64,000 nt of DNA from Leisingera aquimarina DSM 24565 (GCF_000473165.1 NZ_KI421504.1:1022501-1086500); one strand, 5' to 3'. Shown: positions 9,104 to 17,961, counted from the first letter of the stretch. Made by a program: numbers and translations. The notes: a model not told the origin generated them from the sequence alone.

Positions 9104-10054
9104 TCAGCCCTGCAGGGCCTCCCACATCTCCAGATCGCGCTGAGCGGTCCAGATGCGCGGGGTGTCGATGCCACGGGCCTCGTCATAGGCGCGGGCAACA
9201 TTGAACGGCAGGCAGTGCTCGTAGATCGCGTAGTCTGCAAACTTCGGATCGCACGCTGCGCGCACGGCGTCCCAAGCCTCCTTCAGAGTACCGTTGCGGG
9301 CCGCCACCTTGGCGGCGGGGCGGTAAGTGCTCTCGACGAAGTCACGGGTGTTTTCGATGGCCGCGTTGACCATTTCCTTGCCCACCAGCGCATCGCCGCG
9401 GCCCGGTGCAATGGCGTCCACATCAAAGGCTGCAATGTTGTCGAGCGTATCGCCCCAGTCGCTGAAATGCCCGTCGCCGCAATAGCAGGCCGAGTGGTAT
9501 TCCACGATGTCGCCGGTAAACATCACGTTCTGATCCGGCACATGAATGACGATGTCGCCGGCGGTATGGGCACGGCCCAGGTGCATGAGGTCCACCCGGC
9601 GGTTGCCGAGATAGATCGTCATATCTTCGGAAAAAGTCGTGGTCGGCCAGGTCAGGCCCGGAATGCTCTCGTGGCCTTCGAACAGGCGCGGGAACCGCTG
9701 GAACTCGCTGTCCCAGTCCTCTTGGCCGCGCTCCACCACCATGGCGCGGGCTGCATCGCCCATGATGATCTGCTGCGCGCCAAAGGCAGAGGCGCCCAGC
9801 ACGCGGACGGCATGGTAGTGGGTCAGCGCCACATGGGTGATCGGCTTGTCGGTCACCGAGCGCACACATTCGATTACCTTGTTTGCCAGCCGCGGGGTTG
9901 CCTGTGCCTCGACGATCATTACGGAGTCATCGCCGATGATGACGCCTGAGTTCGGATCGCCCTCGGCGGTAAAGGCATACAGCCCCTCGCCGATCTCATC
10001 AAAAGTGATCTTCTTTTCGGTCAGGTCCCCTTGGGACGCGAATGCCTTGGCCAT
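9104..10054 (-). CDS. MBL-fold metallo-hydrolase with reduced metal motif
   Basis: A 316-residue metallo-beta-lactamase-fold protein. The usual HxHxDH motif appears as THYHAVRVLG, keeping two histidines but with Val-Arg where Asp-His should be. The later metal positions are present (GRAHTAGD, TGDIVEYHS). The second metal site is therefore likely altered, as in some SoxH-like subgroups. It lies between fahA and the FAD hydroxylase in the homogentisate operon, with 82 nt to fahA. It may hydrolyse a thioester, lactone or ester form of the substrate before ring cleavage. No signal peptide is seen, so it acts in the cytoplasm. Confidence 0.8.
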   Translation of the reverse strand: MAKAFASQGDLTEKKITFDEIGEGLYAFTAEGDPNSGVIIGDDSVMIVEAQATPRLANKVIECVRSVTDKPITHVALTHYHAVRVLGASAFGAQQIIMGDAARAMVVERGQEDWDSEFQRFPRLFEGHESIPGLTWPTTTFSEDMTIYLGNRRVDLMHLGRAHTAGDIVIHVPDQNVMFTGDIVEYHSACYCGDGHFSDWGDTLDNIAAFDVDAIAPGRGDALVGKEMVNAAIENTRDFVESTYRPAAKVAARNGTLKEAWDAVRAACDPKFADYAIYEHCLPFNVARAYDEARGIDTPRIWTAQRDLEMWEALQG

Positions 10055-10136
10055 ATGTCTGTCCTTTCAGCGGTGCGCCAGAGGCTGCTGTGGGAGCCTC
10101 CGGCGGGGATATTTTTAGCCAGAAGAAAAGCGGAGC

Positions 10137-11393
10137 TTATCTTTTGAACGGGTCGTCAAGTGCGGGCAGGACGGTGCCGGTGCAGTCGCCGAACCCGATG
10201 GAGTAACCCTTGCCTTTGGCCGCGCCCTTCAAGGTCAGCGTGTCGCCGTCCGCGATGAAGGAGCGCTCCTCACCGGTGTCCAGCGTCAGCGGCTCTTTGC
10301 CGCCCCAGCTGAGCTCAAGAAGCGATCCACGGCTTTCCTTGGTTGGGCCGGAAATGGTGCCGGACCCCAAGAGGTCGCCTGCATTCATCGGGCAGCCCGA
10401 GGTGGTGTGATGCGCCAGCTGCTGCGCGGCGGAGTAGTACATTTCCTTGTAGTTGGTCCGCACGATGGTGGTCGCCTCTTTGCCTTCCGGCGCCATGGTG
10501 ACCTCCAGGTCGATGTCATACAGCATCGGCCCGCAGTCTTTCAGGTGGTCCAGCAGCTCGACCTCACGTTCCGGCGTGTCGCAGCGGAACGGCTCCAGCG
10601 CCGCTTTGGTCACGATCCAGGGGCTGATCGAGTTGGCAGTCGCCTTGGCCTGAAACGGCCCCAGCGGCTGGTATTCCCAGGCCTGGATGTCGCGCGCCGA
10701 CCAGTCGTTCAGCAGCACATAGCCGAAGATATTGTCGTCCGCTTCCTGCACGGTGATCGGGCCATCGGAAGGGGTGCCGACAATCGCGCCCATTTCCAGC
10801 TCAATATCGAACCTTGCGCAGGGCGCCCACCGCGGCTTGTCGTCATTCGGGCCTTTCAGCTGGCCCCAGGGGCGGCGCACATCCGTGCCGGAGACCACCA
10901 CGGAAGACGCCCGCCCGTTATAGCCGATCGGGATATGCAGCCAGTTCGGCGGCAGCGCGTTTTCCGGGCCGCGGAACATGGTGCCGACGTTGAAGGCGTG
11001 GTTCTTGCCAGCGTAAAAGTCGGTGTATTCGCTGACGGCAAAGGGCATGTGCAGCTCGGCGTCCGCGGCGGGAACCAGCAGGGCTTCGACCTTTTCCTGT
11101 TCGGCTGCGCCGTCGGAAAGCAGCGCAGTCAGACGTTCGCGCAGTGCGGCCCAAACGGCCGGGCCTTCTTCCATCAGGTCGTTCCAGTAAGGCACGTCGA
11201 ACAGCGGTGCATCGCTCAGCTGGACCAGCCCGGCCTCTTCAGCGGCCTGCATATCCAGGATCATATCGCCGATGGCCACACCGCAGCGCGGATCGTCGCC
11301 ATCAACGGAAAACACGCCATAGGGCAGGTTGTTCAGCGGGAACGGGTGGGTCGCATCATTGGCCGAGGCCACCCAGGAATTCAGCAGAGGCAT
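10137..11393 (-). CDS. fahA: fumarylacetoacetase
   Basis: A 418-residue fumarylacetoacetate hydrolase that splits fumarylacetoacetate into fumarate and acetoacetate, the last step of tyrosine/homogentisate catabolism. The N-terminal SH3-like domain (PYGVFSVDGDDPRCGVAIGD) is followed by the catalytic fold with YTDFYAGKNHAFNVG, the metal-binding Glu segment DIELEMGAIVG, and NDWSARDIQAWEYQPLG. Length is normal for the eukaryote-like bacterial enzyme. It follows hmgA in the same direction with an 81-nt gap containing a hairpin. The maleylacetoacetate isomerase that supplies its substrate is four genes downstream. Confidence 0.96.
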   Translation of the reverse strand: MPLLNSWVASANDATHPFPLNNLPYGVFSVDGDDPRCGVAIGDMILDMQAAEEAGLVQLSDAPLFDVPYWNDLMEEGPAVWAALRERLTALLSDGAAEQEKVEALLVPAADAELHMPFAVSEYTDFYAGKNHAFNVGTMFRGPENALPPNWLHIPIGYNGRASSVVVSGTDVRRPWGQLKGPNDDKPRWAPCARFDIELEMGAIVGTPSDGPITVQEADDNIFGYVLLNDWSARDIQAWEYQPLGPFQAKATANSISPWIVTKAALEPFRCDTPEREVELLDHLKDCGPMLYDIDLEVTMAPEGKEATTIVRTNYKEMYYSAAQQLAHHTTSGCPMNAGDLLGSGTISGPTKESRGSLLELSWGGKEPLTLDTGEERSFIADGDTLTLKGAAKGKGYSIGFGDCTGTVLPALDDPFKR

Positions 11394-11437
11394 TGTGTCT
11401 CCAGTTTCCGGATCCGAAGATCCTTTTCTTTTTTGCC

Positions 11438-11470
11438 GGTCAGGCCCAGAGGGGGCAGCGCCCCCTGACC
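11438..11470 (-). other. hairpin between hmgA and fahA
   Basis: GGTCAGG and CCTGACC, seven bases each, enclose a GC-rich interior with GGGGGC and GCCCCC halves. No T-run follows on the minus strand (the next bases are A-rich), so full termination is unlikely. It could set the relative dose of hmgA and the downstream genes. Confidence 0.4.
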
Positions 11471-11474
11471 ATTT

Positions 11475-12830
11475 TCATTTCAGGCCGGGCGTGCCGTCGA
11501 ATTTCTTCTCGATGTCGCTCCAGCAGTCAATGTAGTCATCCTGCAGTGGCGCATCCTTGGCTGCAAATGCGGTCAGATGCTGCGGGAAGCGGGTCTCGAA
11601 CATGAAAGACATGGTGTTCTCCAGTTTCTCCGGGCCGAGGTTGGAGTTCGATGCGCCCTCAAAGGCGTTCTTGTCTGGCCCATGCGGCAGCATCATGTTG
11701 TGAAGACTCATGCCGCCCGGCACAAAACCCTGCGGCTTGGCGTCATACTGGCCGTAGATATTGCCCATCAGCTCCGACATGATGTTCTTGTGGTACCACG
11801 GTGGACGGAAGGTGTTTTCGGCCACCATCCAGCGCTCGCGGAACAGCACAAAGTCGATGTTGGCGGTGCCCGGCACACCCGACGGTGCGGTTAGCACGGT
11901 AAAGATCGACGGGTCCGGGTGGTCGAACAGGATCGCCCCCACCGGGCAATAGGTGGTGAGGTCGTATTTGTAGGGCGCGTAGTTGCCGTGCCAGGCGACC
12001 ACATCCAGCGGCGAGTGGCCGATCTTGGTCTCATGGAACTGGCCGCACCACTTGATGGTCACGGTCGACGGGGTTTCCAGATCCTCAAACGCCGCCACCG
12101 GTGCCTTGAAGTCGCGCGGGTTGGCCATGCAGTTGGCGCCGATCGGGCCGCGGCCCGGCAGTTCGAACTTCTGGCCGTAGTTTTCACAGACAAATCCGCG
12201 GCAGGGCCCTTCCAGCACCTCGACCCGGTACACCAGACCGCGCGGGATGATGGCAATCTCCTGCGGTGCCAGGTCGATGATGCCCAGCTCGGTTGCAAAC
12301 CTCAGGCGGCCCTCCTGCGGCACTACCAGCAGTTCGGAATCGGCAGAGAAGAAATAGCTGTCCACCATCGACTCGGTGACCAGATAGATGTGGCTGGCCA
12401 TCCCGACCTGGGTGTTCACGTCGCCTGCGGTGGTCATGGTGCGCATGCCGGTGAGCCAGGTGAGGCTCTCGTCCGAATGCGGCACCGGGTCCCAGCGGTA
12501 TTGGCCCAGCGAGATCACGTCGGGATCAACGCAGGGGGCGGATCTCCAATGCGGCAGGTCGATCTTCCCGTAGCGGTGCGAGTGCTTGACCGACGGGCGG
12601 ATGCGGTAGCACCAGGTCCGCTCCGGCGGATCGGCGGTAAAGGCGGTGCCGCTCAGCTGTTCGCCGTAAAGGCCATAGTTGCACTTTTGCGGGCTGTTCA
12701 TGCCTTGCGGCAGCGCACCGGGCAGCGCCTCACTTTCAAAGTCATTGGCAAAGCCGGGCATGTAGCCCTCGTGCGGCCCCTGAAGAGAGGGGGCCTGGAT
12801 CATTTCATGGGGATCGGCGGGCCGATTCAT
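11475..12830 (-). CDS. hmgA: homogentisate 1,2-dioxygenase
   Basis: A 451-residue non-haem iron enzyme that opens the homogentisate ring to maleylacetoacetate. The cupin core shows the iron ligands in [16 protein letters not shown] (His and Glu) and the later His in [11 protein letters not shown]. The N-terminal region has the family segment [20 protein letters not shown]. The ATG at 12830 has CAGGAGAAA about 8 nt upstream. It is the first gene of the minus-strand catabolic operon and faces a divergent MarR-type gene across 71 nt that holds a palindrome, so repression relieved by a pathway intermediate is likely. Confidence 0.97.
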   Translation of the reverse strand: MNRPADPHEMIQAPSLQGPHEGYMPGFANDFESEALPGALPQGMNSPQKCNYGLYGEQLSGTAFTADPPERTWCYRIRPSVKHSHRYGKIDLPHWRSAPCVDPDVISLGQYRWDPVPHSDESLTWLTGMRTMTTAGDVNTQVGMASHIYLVTESMVDSYFFSADSELLVVPQEGRLRFATELGIIDLAPQEIAIIPRGLVYRVEVLEGPCRGFVCENYGQKFELPGRGPIGANCMANPRDFKAPVAAFEDLETPSTVTIKWCGQFHETKIGHSPLDVVAWHGNYAPYKYDLTTYCPVGAILFDHPDPSIFTVLTAPSGVPGTANIDFVLFRERWMVAENTFRPPWYHKNIMSELMGNIYGQYDAKPQGFVPGGMSLHNMMLPHGPDKNAFEGASNSNLGPEKLENTMSFMFETRFPQHLTAFAAKDAPLQDDYIDCWSDIEKKFDGTPGLK

Positions 12831-12862
12831 CGCGCGTTTCTCCTGTTGCTGCTTGCGGAATA

Positions 12863-12882
12863 TTAGTTGTTTTTGTAACTAA
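12863..12882. promoter_or_regulatory. palindrome between hmgA and marR, probable operator
   Basis: TTAGTT and AACTAA are separated by eight bases, in the 71-nt gap between the two divergent start codons. This is the usual size and place of a MarR-family operator, where one dimer can control both directions. No other comparable symmetry lies in the gap. The assignment to this regulator is an inference. Confidence 0.5.
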
Positions 12883-12901
12883 CAAGGGAAAGGGGCGCAA
12901 A

Positions 12902-13342
12902 ATGGACGAAAAAGATGAATTCGCTTTGCAGGATTTCCTGCCGTATCTGCTGAACCGCGCGGCAGAGGAAAGCTCGCTGGGGTTCCAGAAACACTACAAG
13001 AACCGTTACGGAATGCTGCGCACCGAATGGCGGGTGCTGTTCCATCTGGGCAATTACGGCCAGATGACCGCCAAAGAAATCGGCACGCGGGCCAAGATCC
13101 ACAAGACCAAAATCAGCCGCGCCGTGGCCAAGCTGGCGGAGAAGCGGTTCGTGACCCGCACCCGTGATGAAAGCGACCGCCGGGCGGAACATTTGGCGCT
13201 GACTGCCGCCGGAGAGGCCGCCTATATGGATCTCCGCGAACATGCGTTGCAGTTCGACACCGGCATCTGCGCCCGGTTCACCACCGGCGAGGTTGCAATT
13301 TTGCGGTATATGCTGCGCAATTTAGCAGGGATAAACCCATAG
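12902..13342 (+). CDS. MarR-family transcriptional regulator of the homogentisate operon
   Basis: A 146-residue winged-helix regulator. The DNA-binding part covers GQMTAKEIGTRAKIHKTKISRAVAKL, followed by the wing RFVTRTRDESDRRAEHLALT with the conserved DxRxxxLxLT-like pattern. The flanking helices form the dimer. It is divergent from hmgA and separated by 71 nt containing an inverted repeat, so it most likely represses the catabolic genes and itself until an aromatic ligand binds. The ligand cannot be told from the sequence. AAAGGGG precedes the ATG. Confidence 0.88.
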   Translation: MDEKDEFALQDFLPYLLNRAAEESSLGFQKHYKNRYGMLRTEWRVLFHLGNYGQMTAKEIGTRAKIHKTKISRAVAKLAEKRFVTRTRDESDRRAEHLALTAAGEAAYMDLREHALQFDTGICARFTTGEVAILRYMLRNLAGINP

Positions 13343-13393
13343 ACAACGGCGGCTGGAATACCCAAATAGAGCGACGGTATTGAAGGTGAACAC

Positions 13394-14626
13394 ATGATAC
13401 AGATTGATGTCAATTCCGGACCGTTGATCGCCTGGCTGATGGAGCAGGGGCTTCAAGGCGCGCAGCAGCAGGATCTTTTGCAGGGATATTGTCAGCGTCT
13501 GGTCGATGCCGGAGTGCCGCTGTGGCGGTTCCATCTGGCACAACGTGCCTTCCACCCGAAATTTGGCGGTCTCGGTTTCAATTGGACCCGCACCGATGGC
13601 ATCAGCCACGAGCATTACGAATACCGCGAGTCCCCGCGCGAGGAATGGCTGCGCAGCCCGTTCTTCCACATTCTGGAGCACAATCTGGAAGAATTCCGGG
13701 AAAGGATCGAAGACAGCGCTCCGGCAGAATTTCCGCTGCTGCCTGAATTGCGGGAGCGCGGGGCGACCGATTACTTTGCCAAAGGCGTGCGGTTTGCGCC
13801 GCCGGAAGCAGGTCCGAATGATCCGCGCCATCCACAGGAGGGCATGCTGGTTTCCTGGGCATCGGACCGGCCCGGCGGATTCAGCAGCCGCGAGCTGGAT
13901 CTGATCCGTACCACGCTGCCGCATCTGGGGCTGGCGCTGAAATCCTCTTCCAACCGGCAGATGGCCAGTGATCTTTTGCAGGTCTATCTGGGCCGAGATG
14001 CGGGCCGTCGGGTTTTGTCAGGCGAAATTCAACGCGGCTCCTCGCAGCAGATCGATGCTGTGCTCTGCCTGTTTGATCTCAAGGGGTTTACCCAGCTGGC
14101 GGAACGGCTGCCGGGCACGGAACTGATCGAGATGCTGAACGGCTATTTCGGTCTGGCGGTGGAAACCATCCAGGCGCATGGCGGCAACATCCTGAAGTTC
14201 ATGGGCGACGGCATGCTGACCATGTTCAACCTTGGCAGTATCGAGGAGGACGCGCACGCAGCCCTGGCGGCTGCTAACGAACTGTGCGGCAAAGTGCGCG
14301 CCTTCAACTCCGAACGCGAAGAACAGGGTCTACCCACCGCGGGTTTTACCCTGGCGCTGCACGCGGGTGATATCCTGTATGGCAATATCGGGGCAGAGAA
14401 CCGGCTGGATTTTACTGTGATCGGCCAAGCGGTGAACCAGACAGCCCGGATTGCAGGAATGCACCGCTCTGTCGGTCAGAGCATCATTATGTCCGAGGAT
14501 GTGAAAACCGCGGCCAGGGGCACCAATCATGACCTGGTGTCCCTGGGCCGCTACATGCTGCGCGGCGTGGCAGAGCCGATTGAGCTTTACACCATTTACC
14601 GCGGCAATTGCGGCTGCGATGGCTAA
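13394..14626 (+). CDS. class III adenylate/guanylate cyclase domain protein
   Basis: A 410-residue soluble protein. The C-terminal 190 residues are a class III nucleotide cyclase domain: the first metal Asp is in LFDLKGFT at about 226 and the second in FMGDGMLTMF near 270. The purine-recognition region DFTVIGQAVNQTARI follows, and DFTVIG with Asp is the adenylate-cyclase-like form. The N-terminal 200 residues are a variable alpha/beta region that may sense a ligand; I do not recognise it. It starts 51 nt after marR on the same strand and converges with mipZ across a strong hairpin. The probable product is cAMP. Confidence 0.82.
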   Translation: MIQIDVNSGPLIAWLMEQGLQGAQQQDLLQGYCQRLVDAGVPLWRFHLAQRAFHPKFGGLGFNWTRTDGISHEHYEYRESPREEWLRSPFFHILEHNLEEFRERIEDSAPAEFPLLPELRERGATDYFAKGVRFAPPEAGPNDPRHPQEGMLVSWASDRPGGFSSRELDLIRTTLPHLGLALKSSSNRQMASDLLQVYLGRDAGRRVLSGEIQRGSSQQIDAVLCLFDLKGFTQLAERLPGTELIEMLNGYFGLAVETIQAHGGNILKFMGDGMLTMFNLGSIEEDAHAALAAANELCGKVRAFNSEREEQGLPTAGFTLALHAGDILYGNIGAENRLDFTVIGQAVNQTARIAGMHRSVGQSIIMSEDVKTAARGTNHDLVSLGRYMLRGVAEPIELYTIYRGNCGCDG

Positions 14627-14633
14627 GCAGCCG

Positions 14634-14668
14634 CCGGGGGCGGATCAGATACTGATCTCGACCCCCGG
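14634..14668. terminator. hairpin between convergent cyclase gene and mipZ
   Basis: CCGGGGG (14634-14640) pairs with CCCCCGG (14662-14668), and inside it GATCAG pairs with CTGATC around a three-base loop. It lies where the two genes converge and includes the last codons of mipZ. No T-run is present on either side, so it may act in both directions as a structural stop or RNA-end protector. Confidence 0.45.
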
Positions 14669-15454
14669 CAGGTTCACTTCCTTCATCATGTCGCGCAGTT
14701 CTTGCCGGGCGGCAATGTTGGAAATATTCAGCTGCTTGACGCCGATGTCTTTGAGGTCCAGCAGCGTCAGCCCGCGCGGGAACAGCTCGCGGAAGATCAC
14801 CCGCTCGGAAAAGCCCGGCGCCACACGGAAGCCGATCCGCTTGGACAGCATATTGATGGCGCGCTCCATCTTTTCCTTGTTGACCATGCGCTGGGTGCCG
14901 ACCCGGTTGCGGATCACGATCCAGTCGATCGGCTTCAGCCCGGCCTGCGCGCGCAACTGGCGGGCGTTCCAGACCATTTCCGAGTAGACGGACGGCCCGG
15001 TGATCGATTCACCCTTCTGATCCACATGCGCGAGCAGGTCGAAATCGACAAAGCTGTCATTCAAGGGCGTGATGAGCGTGTCAGCCAGCGAATGCGCCAC
15101 CTGGCTGAGACGCGTATGCGAGCCGGGGCAGTCGATCAGGATGAAATCATGGCCCGGCTCCAGCGCCGAAACCGCAGCCGACAGCCGGTGGTCATAGATG
15201 TTCTCGCCCGGTTGCAGGCTATCGGGGTCAATCTCCGGCAGTTCGTGCATCTCCACCATCGGCAGATCCAGCCCTGCCTTGGTGCAGAAATCCTTGCGGT
15301 TTTCCAGGTACCGCCCCATCGAGCGTTGCCGCAGGTCCAGATCCAGCGCCGCCACCTTATGGCCCAGCCGGGCCAGGGTGGTGGCAACATGCATGGACAC
15401 AGTGGATTTGCCCGCGCCGCCCTTCTCGTTGCCGACGACAATGATATGCGCCAT
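14645..15454 (-). CDS. mipZ: division-plane positioning ATPase MipZ
   Basis: A 269-residue ParA/MinD-superfamily ATPase. The deviant Walker A GNEKGGAGKST stands at 7-17, switch I in ALDLDLRQRSMGRYLENR, and the Walker B-like IDCPGS in FILIDCPGSHTRL. In Alphaproteobacteria MipZ forms a gradient from the ParB-bound origins and blocks FtsZ polymerisation away from midcell. Length and motifs match that family better than plasmid ParA. It converges with the cyclase gene and starts about 110 nt from the helicase stop. Confidence 0.92.
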   Translation of the reverse strand: MAHIIVVGNEKGGAGKSTVSMHVATTLARLGHKVAALDLDLRQRSMGRYLENRKDFCTKAGLDLPMVEMHELPEIDPDSLQPGENIYDHRLSAAVSALEPGHDFILIDCPGSHTRLSQVAHSLADTLITPLNDSFVDFDLLAHVDQKGESITGPSVYSEMVWNARQLRAQAGLKPIDWIVIRNRVGTQRMVNKEKMERAINMLSKRIGFRVAPGFSERVIFRELFPRGLTLLDLKDIGVKQLNISNIAARQELRDMMKEVNLPGVEISI

Positions 15455-15564
15455 GTACAGGTCCCTTCGCTCGTGCCTTTGGCACGTTTTTGTCTTTGCG
15501 CCCCTGTATAGGCTCTGGATTCGGTCAAGAAAAGCGGTCTGCGCGGGCTGGTAAACTTAGTGTA

Positions 15565-17646
15565 TCACCTGTGTTTTGAAGGTCCCGCCGGCTTGCGGTT
15601 GGGGCGGGTGTCGCCGCCTTTCCCAGGTTTGGCAAAAGAGGCGCGGGCCTTGTTTTTCTTGCTGTTCGGCTTGCCGGCAGGCGGTTTGGGGCCTTTGGCT
15701 TTGTACGGTTTGGCTGCCGGTGCACCGGGCTTGGTCATCCGCTTGGACGGATCAGAGGCGCCGCGCGGCTTGGCGACTACAGCCGGATCAGGCTTAGGGC
15801 TGCTTTCCGGCGGGCGGCTGCGGCGCGGCTCGCGCTCGAAGGGCGCCTTGTCAGCGGAGCGTTTTTCCTGCCAGTCCTTGCGCGGCGGGCGGCTGTCCCG
15901 GCTGTCTTCGGATTTGCCGCGATAGGGTTTCGGGCCATCCGGTTTGCCACGGTGCGGCTTGGACTCCCGGTCACGGTCGCCCTTGAAGCCACCCTTCGGT
16001 CCGCCAGGACCGCGGCGTGGCGCTGGGCCCAGGTCCGGGGCTTCGGACAGCTGGGTCAGCACGGCGCCCGGCTCCAGCTCGGTCTTGCCGCCCAGTGCTT
16101 TCAGAAAGCCATCAACCGCATCTTGGCTGATTTCAGCAAAGGTTTCATTTTCCTGTATCCGGATCGCTCCAATGACGTCGCGGTCAATATTGCCGGCCTT
16201 GCACAGCATCGGCAGCACTTTGCGCGGATCGGCGCCAGTGGCGCGCCCGCCTGACAGCGAGAACCACACCGACGGGCCGAAATCCTTGCGTTCTTTGCGT
16301 TCCTTACGCGGTTCCTCCGCGCCGGCCGGACGCAACTCTTCCGGCGCCGAGTGACGGCTGCGGAAAAGGCGCAGATAGGTGGCAGCGATTTGCTCGGCTG
16401 AGAAATGCTCCAGCAGGGTTTGAACCCCTGCCTGCTCTTGCTCCGAAACCGCTTCTTGCCAGACAGGATCAGCTAGCATCCGCTCTTCATCACGTGCTAG
16501 AATGTCGTCGGCGGAGGGCGCTTCACAGTGTTCTGCCGTCAGTTTGGCCCACTTCAGCAGCCGCAGCGCCTTGCTGCGCGCCTTGGGCGGCGCGATCAGC
16601 GCGCTGACGCCTTTGCGGCCCGCGCGGCCGGTCCGGCCCGAACGGTGCAGCAGGGTTTCGTGGTTCGAGGGCAGCTCGGCATGAACCACCAGCTCCAGCC
16701 CCGGCAGATCGATGCCGCGTGCCGCCACGTCAGTGGCCACGCAGACCCGGGCGCGGCCGTCTCGCATTGCCTGCAGCGCTTGGCTGCGTTCAGCCTGGGA
16801 GAGTTCACCAGACAGTGTCACCACCGGCAGGCCGCGGTTGGTAAGCCGCGCCGCCAGCCGGTTCACTGCGGCACGGGTGTTGGCGAAAACGATGGAGCTG
16901 GGCGCCTCATAATAACGCAGCACGTTGATGATGGCGTTTTCCGCATCCTGCTGCGCCACGCTCATCAGCCGGTATTCGATATCGCTGTGCTGTTTGGTTT
17001 CGCCTGCGGTCTGGATCCGCAGCGCGTCTTTCTGGAATGTCTTGGCGAGGCTGGCAATGCCCGCTGGCACAGTGGCTGAGAACAGCAGGGTGCGGCGGTC
17101 CTCGGGCGCTTCACCCAGGATGAATTCCAGATCCTCGCGGAAGCCCAGGTCCAGCATTTCGTCGGCTTCGTCCAGCACCACGCCGCGCAGGTTGCTGAGG
17201 TCGATGGAGCCGCGCATGATATGGTCGCGCAGCCGCCCCGGAGTGGCTGCCACAATATGCGCGCCGCGCGCCAGCGTCCGGCGCTCGTCCCGCATGTCCA
17301 TGCCACCGACGCAGGACGCGATCACCGCACCAGCGCCACGGTAGAGCCAGCTTAGTTCGTGCTTCACCTGAAGCGCCAGCTCGCGGGTCGGTGCAATCAC
17401 CAGTGCCAGCGGTGCAGCAGCCTCGTCAAATGCCTCAGCCTCACCCAGCAGGGTCGGCGCCAGGGCCAGTCCGAAACCGACTGTCTTTCCCGATCCGGTC
17501 TGCGCCGAAACCAGCAGATCGCTTTCTTCAAGCTCTGGCTGGGTTACAGCCTCCTGCACTTGGGTCAGGGTTTCATATCCGCGCTCTTGCAGTGCGTTGG
17601 CCAGGGCTTGTTTCACGAGGGGGGCTGTCTTTCCCGCAAGGCGCAT
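15565..17646 (-). CDS. DEAD-box RNA helicase with DbpA-like RNA-binding domain
   Basis: A 693-residue helicase. Motif I SAQTGSGKT, Ia PTRELALQ, Ib ATPGRL, II DEAD in VLDEADEMLD, III SAT, IV IVFANT, V TDVAARGIDLPG and VI HRSGRTGRAG are all present. A DbpA-type RNA-binding domain covers about 465-535 (VWFSLSGGRATGADPRKVLPML). The last 140 residues are a disordered Lys/Arg/Pro/Gly-rich tail. The set is that of DeaD/CsdA-like helicases in ribosome assembly and cold adaptation. It lies downstream of rpmE on the same strand with a terminator between. The start at 17646 gives the usual short lead before the GYETLTQVQ region. Confidence 0.9.
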   Translation of the reverse strand: MRLAGKTAPLVKQALANALQERGYETLTQVQEAVTQPELEESDLLVSAQTGSGKTVGFGLALAPTLLGEAEAFDEAAAPLALVIAPTRELALQVKHELSWLYRGAGAVIASCVGGMDMRDERRTLARGAHIVAATPGRLRDHIMRGSIDLSNLRGVVLDEADEMLDLGFREDLEFILGEAPEDRRTLLFSATVPAGIASLAKTFQKDALRIQTAGETKQHSDIEYRLMSVAQQDAENAIINVLRYYEAPSSIVFANTRAAVNRLAARLTNRGLPVVTLSGELSQAERSQALQAMRDGRARVCVATDVAARGIDLPGLELVVHAELPSNHETLLHRSGRTGRAGRKGVSALIAPPKARSKALRLLKWAKLTAEHCEAPSADDILARDEERMLADPVWQEAVSEQEQAGVQTLLEHFSAEQIAATYLRLFRSRHSAPEELRPAGAEEPRKERKERKDFGPSVWFSLSGGRATGADPRKVLPMLCKAGNIDRDVIGAIRIQENETFAEISQDAVDGFLKALGGKTELEPGAVLTQLSEAPDLGPAPRRGPGGPKGGFKGDRDRESKPHRGKPDGPKPYRGKSEDSRDSRPPRKDWQEKRSADKAPFEREPRRSRPPESSPKPDPAVVAKPRGASDPSKRMTKPGAPAAKPYKAKGPKPPAGKPNSKKNKARASFAKPGKGGDTRPNRKPAGPSKHR

Positions 17647-17674
17647 ACCGCCTCAGCGTCAGGAGAAAAGAAAG

Positions 17675-17699
17675 AAGGCTGCCCGTCCGGGGCAGCCTT
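17675..17699 (-). terminator. rho-independent terminator after rpmE
   Basis: AAGGCTGCCC and GGGCAGCCTT form a perfect 10-bp stem around a five-base loop, 30 nt after the rpmE stop. On the minus strand it is followed by CTTTCTTTTCTCC, a pyrimidine-rich tail. It separates the rplS-rpmE unit from the helicase gene. Confidence 0.75.
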
Positions 17700-17728
17700 C
17701 GGGAGTTTGGCAAAATACGGCAGGTGGC

Positions 17729-17950
17729 TTAGAAGCCCAGGCCTTCGTATTTCTTCTTGAACTTCGAAACACGGCCGCCGGCGTCCATCAGGCGCGAGGT
17801 GCCGCCGGTCCAGGCCGGGTGCACGGTCGGGTCGATATCCAGTGCCAGCTGATCACCCTCAGAACCCCAGGTGGAGCGCATCTTGATGATGGTACCGTCG
17901 GTCATTTTGACGTCGATGAAGTGGTATTCGGGATGAGTGTCTTTTTTCAT
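17729..17950 (-). CDS. rpmE: 50S ribosomal protein L31, zinc-free type
   Basis: A 73-residue L31. The start [18 protein letters not shown] and the segment [13 protein letters not shown] are typical of the family. The CxxC zinc pair found in the C+ form of L31 is absent, so this is the zinc-independent type usual in Alphaproteobacteria. It lies 11 nt downstream of rplS in the same direction and is followed by a clear terminator. The two most likely share a transcript. Confidence 0.96.
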   Translation of the reverse strand: MKKDTHPEYHFIDVKMTDGTIIKMRSTWGSEGDQLALDIDPTVHPAWTGGTSRLMDAGGRVSKFKKKYEGLGF

Positions 17951-17961
17951 GATACCGCTCC

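Noticed and set aside
9000-9949. Long plus-strand frames opposite the MBL, FAD hydroxylase, fahA and hmgA genes
   Set aside because: High GC coding DNA leaves open antisense frames. The minus-strand products have clear family motifs; the plus-strand translations do not.
10055-10136. A short intergenic motif that resembles a repeat seen in Roseobacter genomes (CCTCCGGCGGGGATATTTTT)
   Set aside because: Only one copy is visible in this window, so it cannot be called a repeat from this sequence alone.
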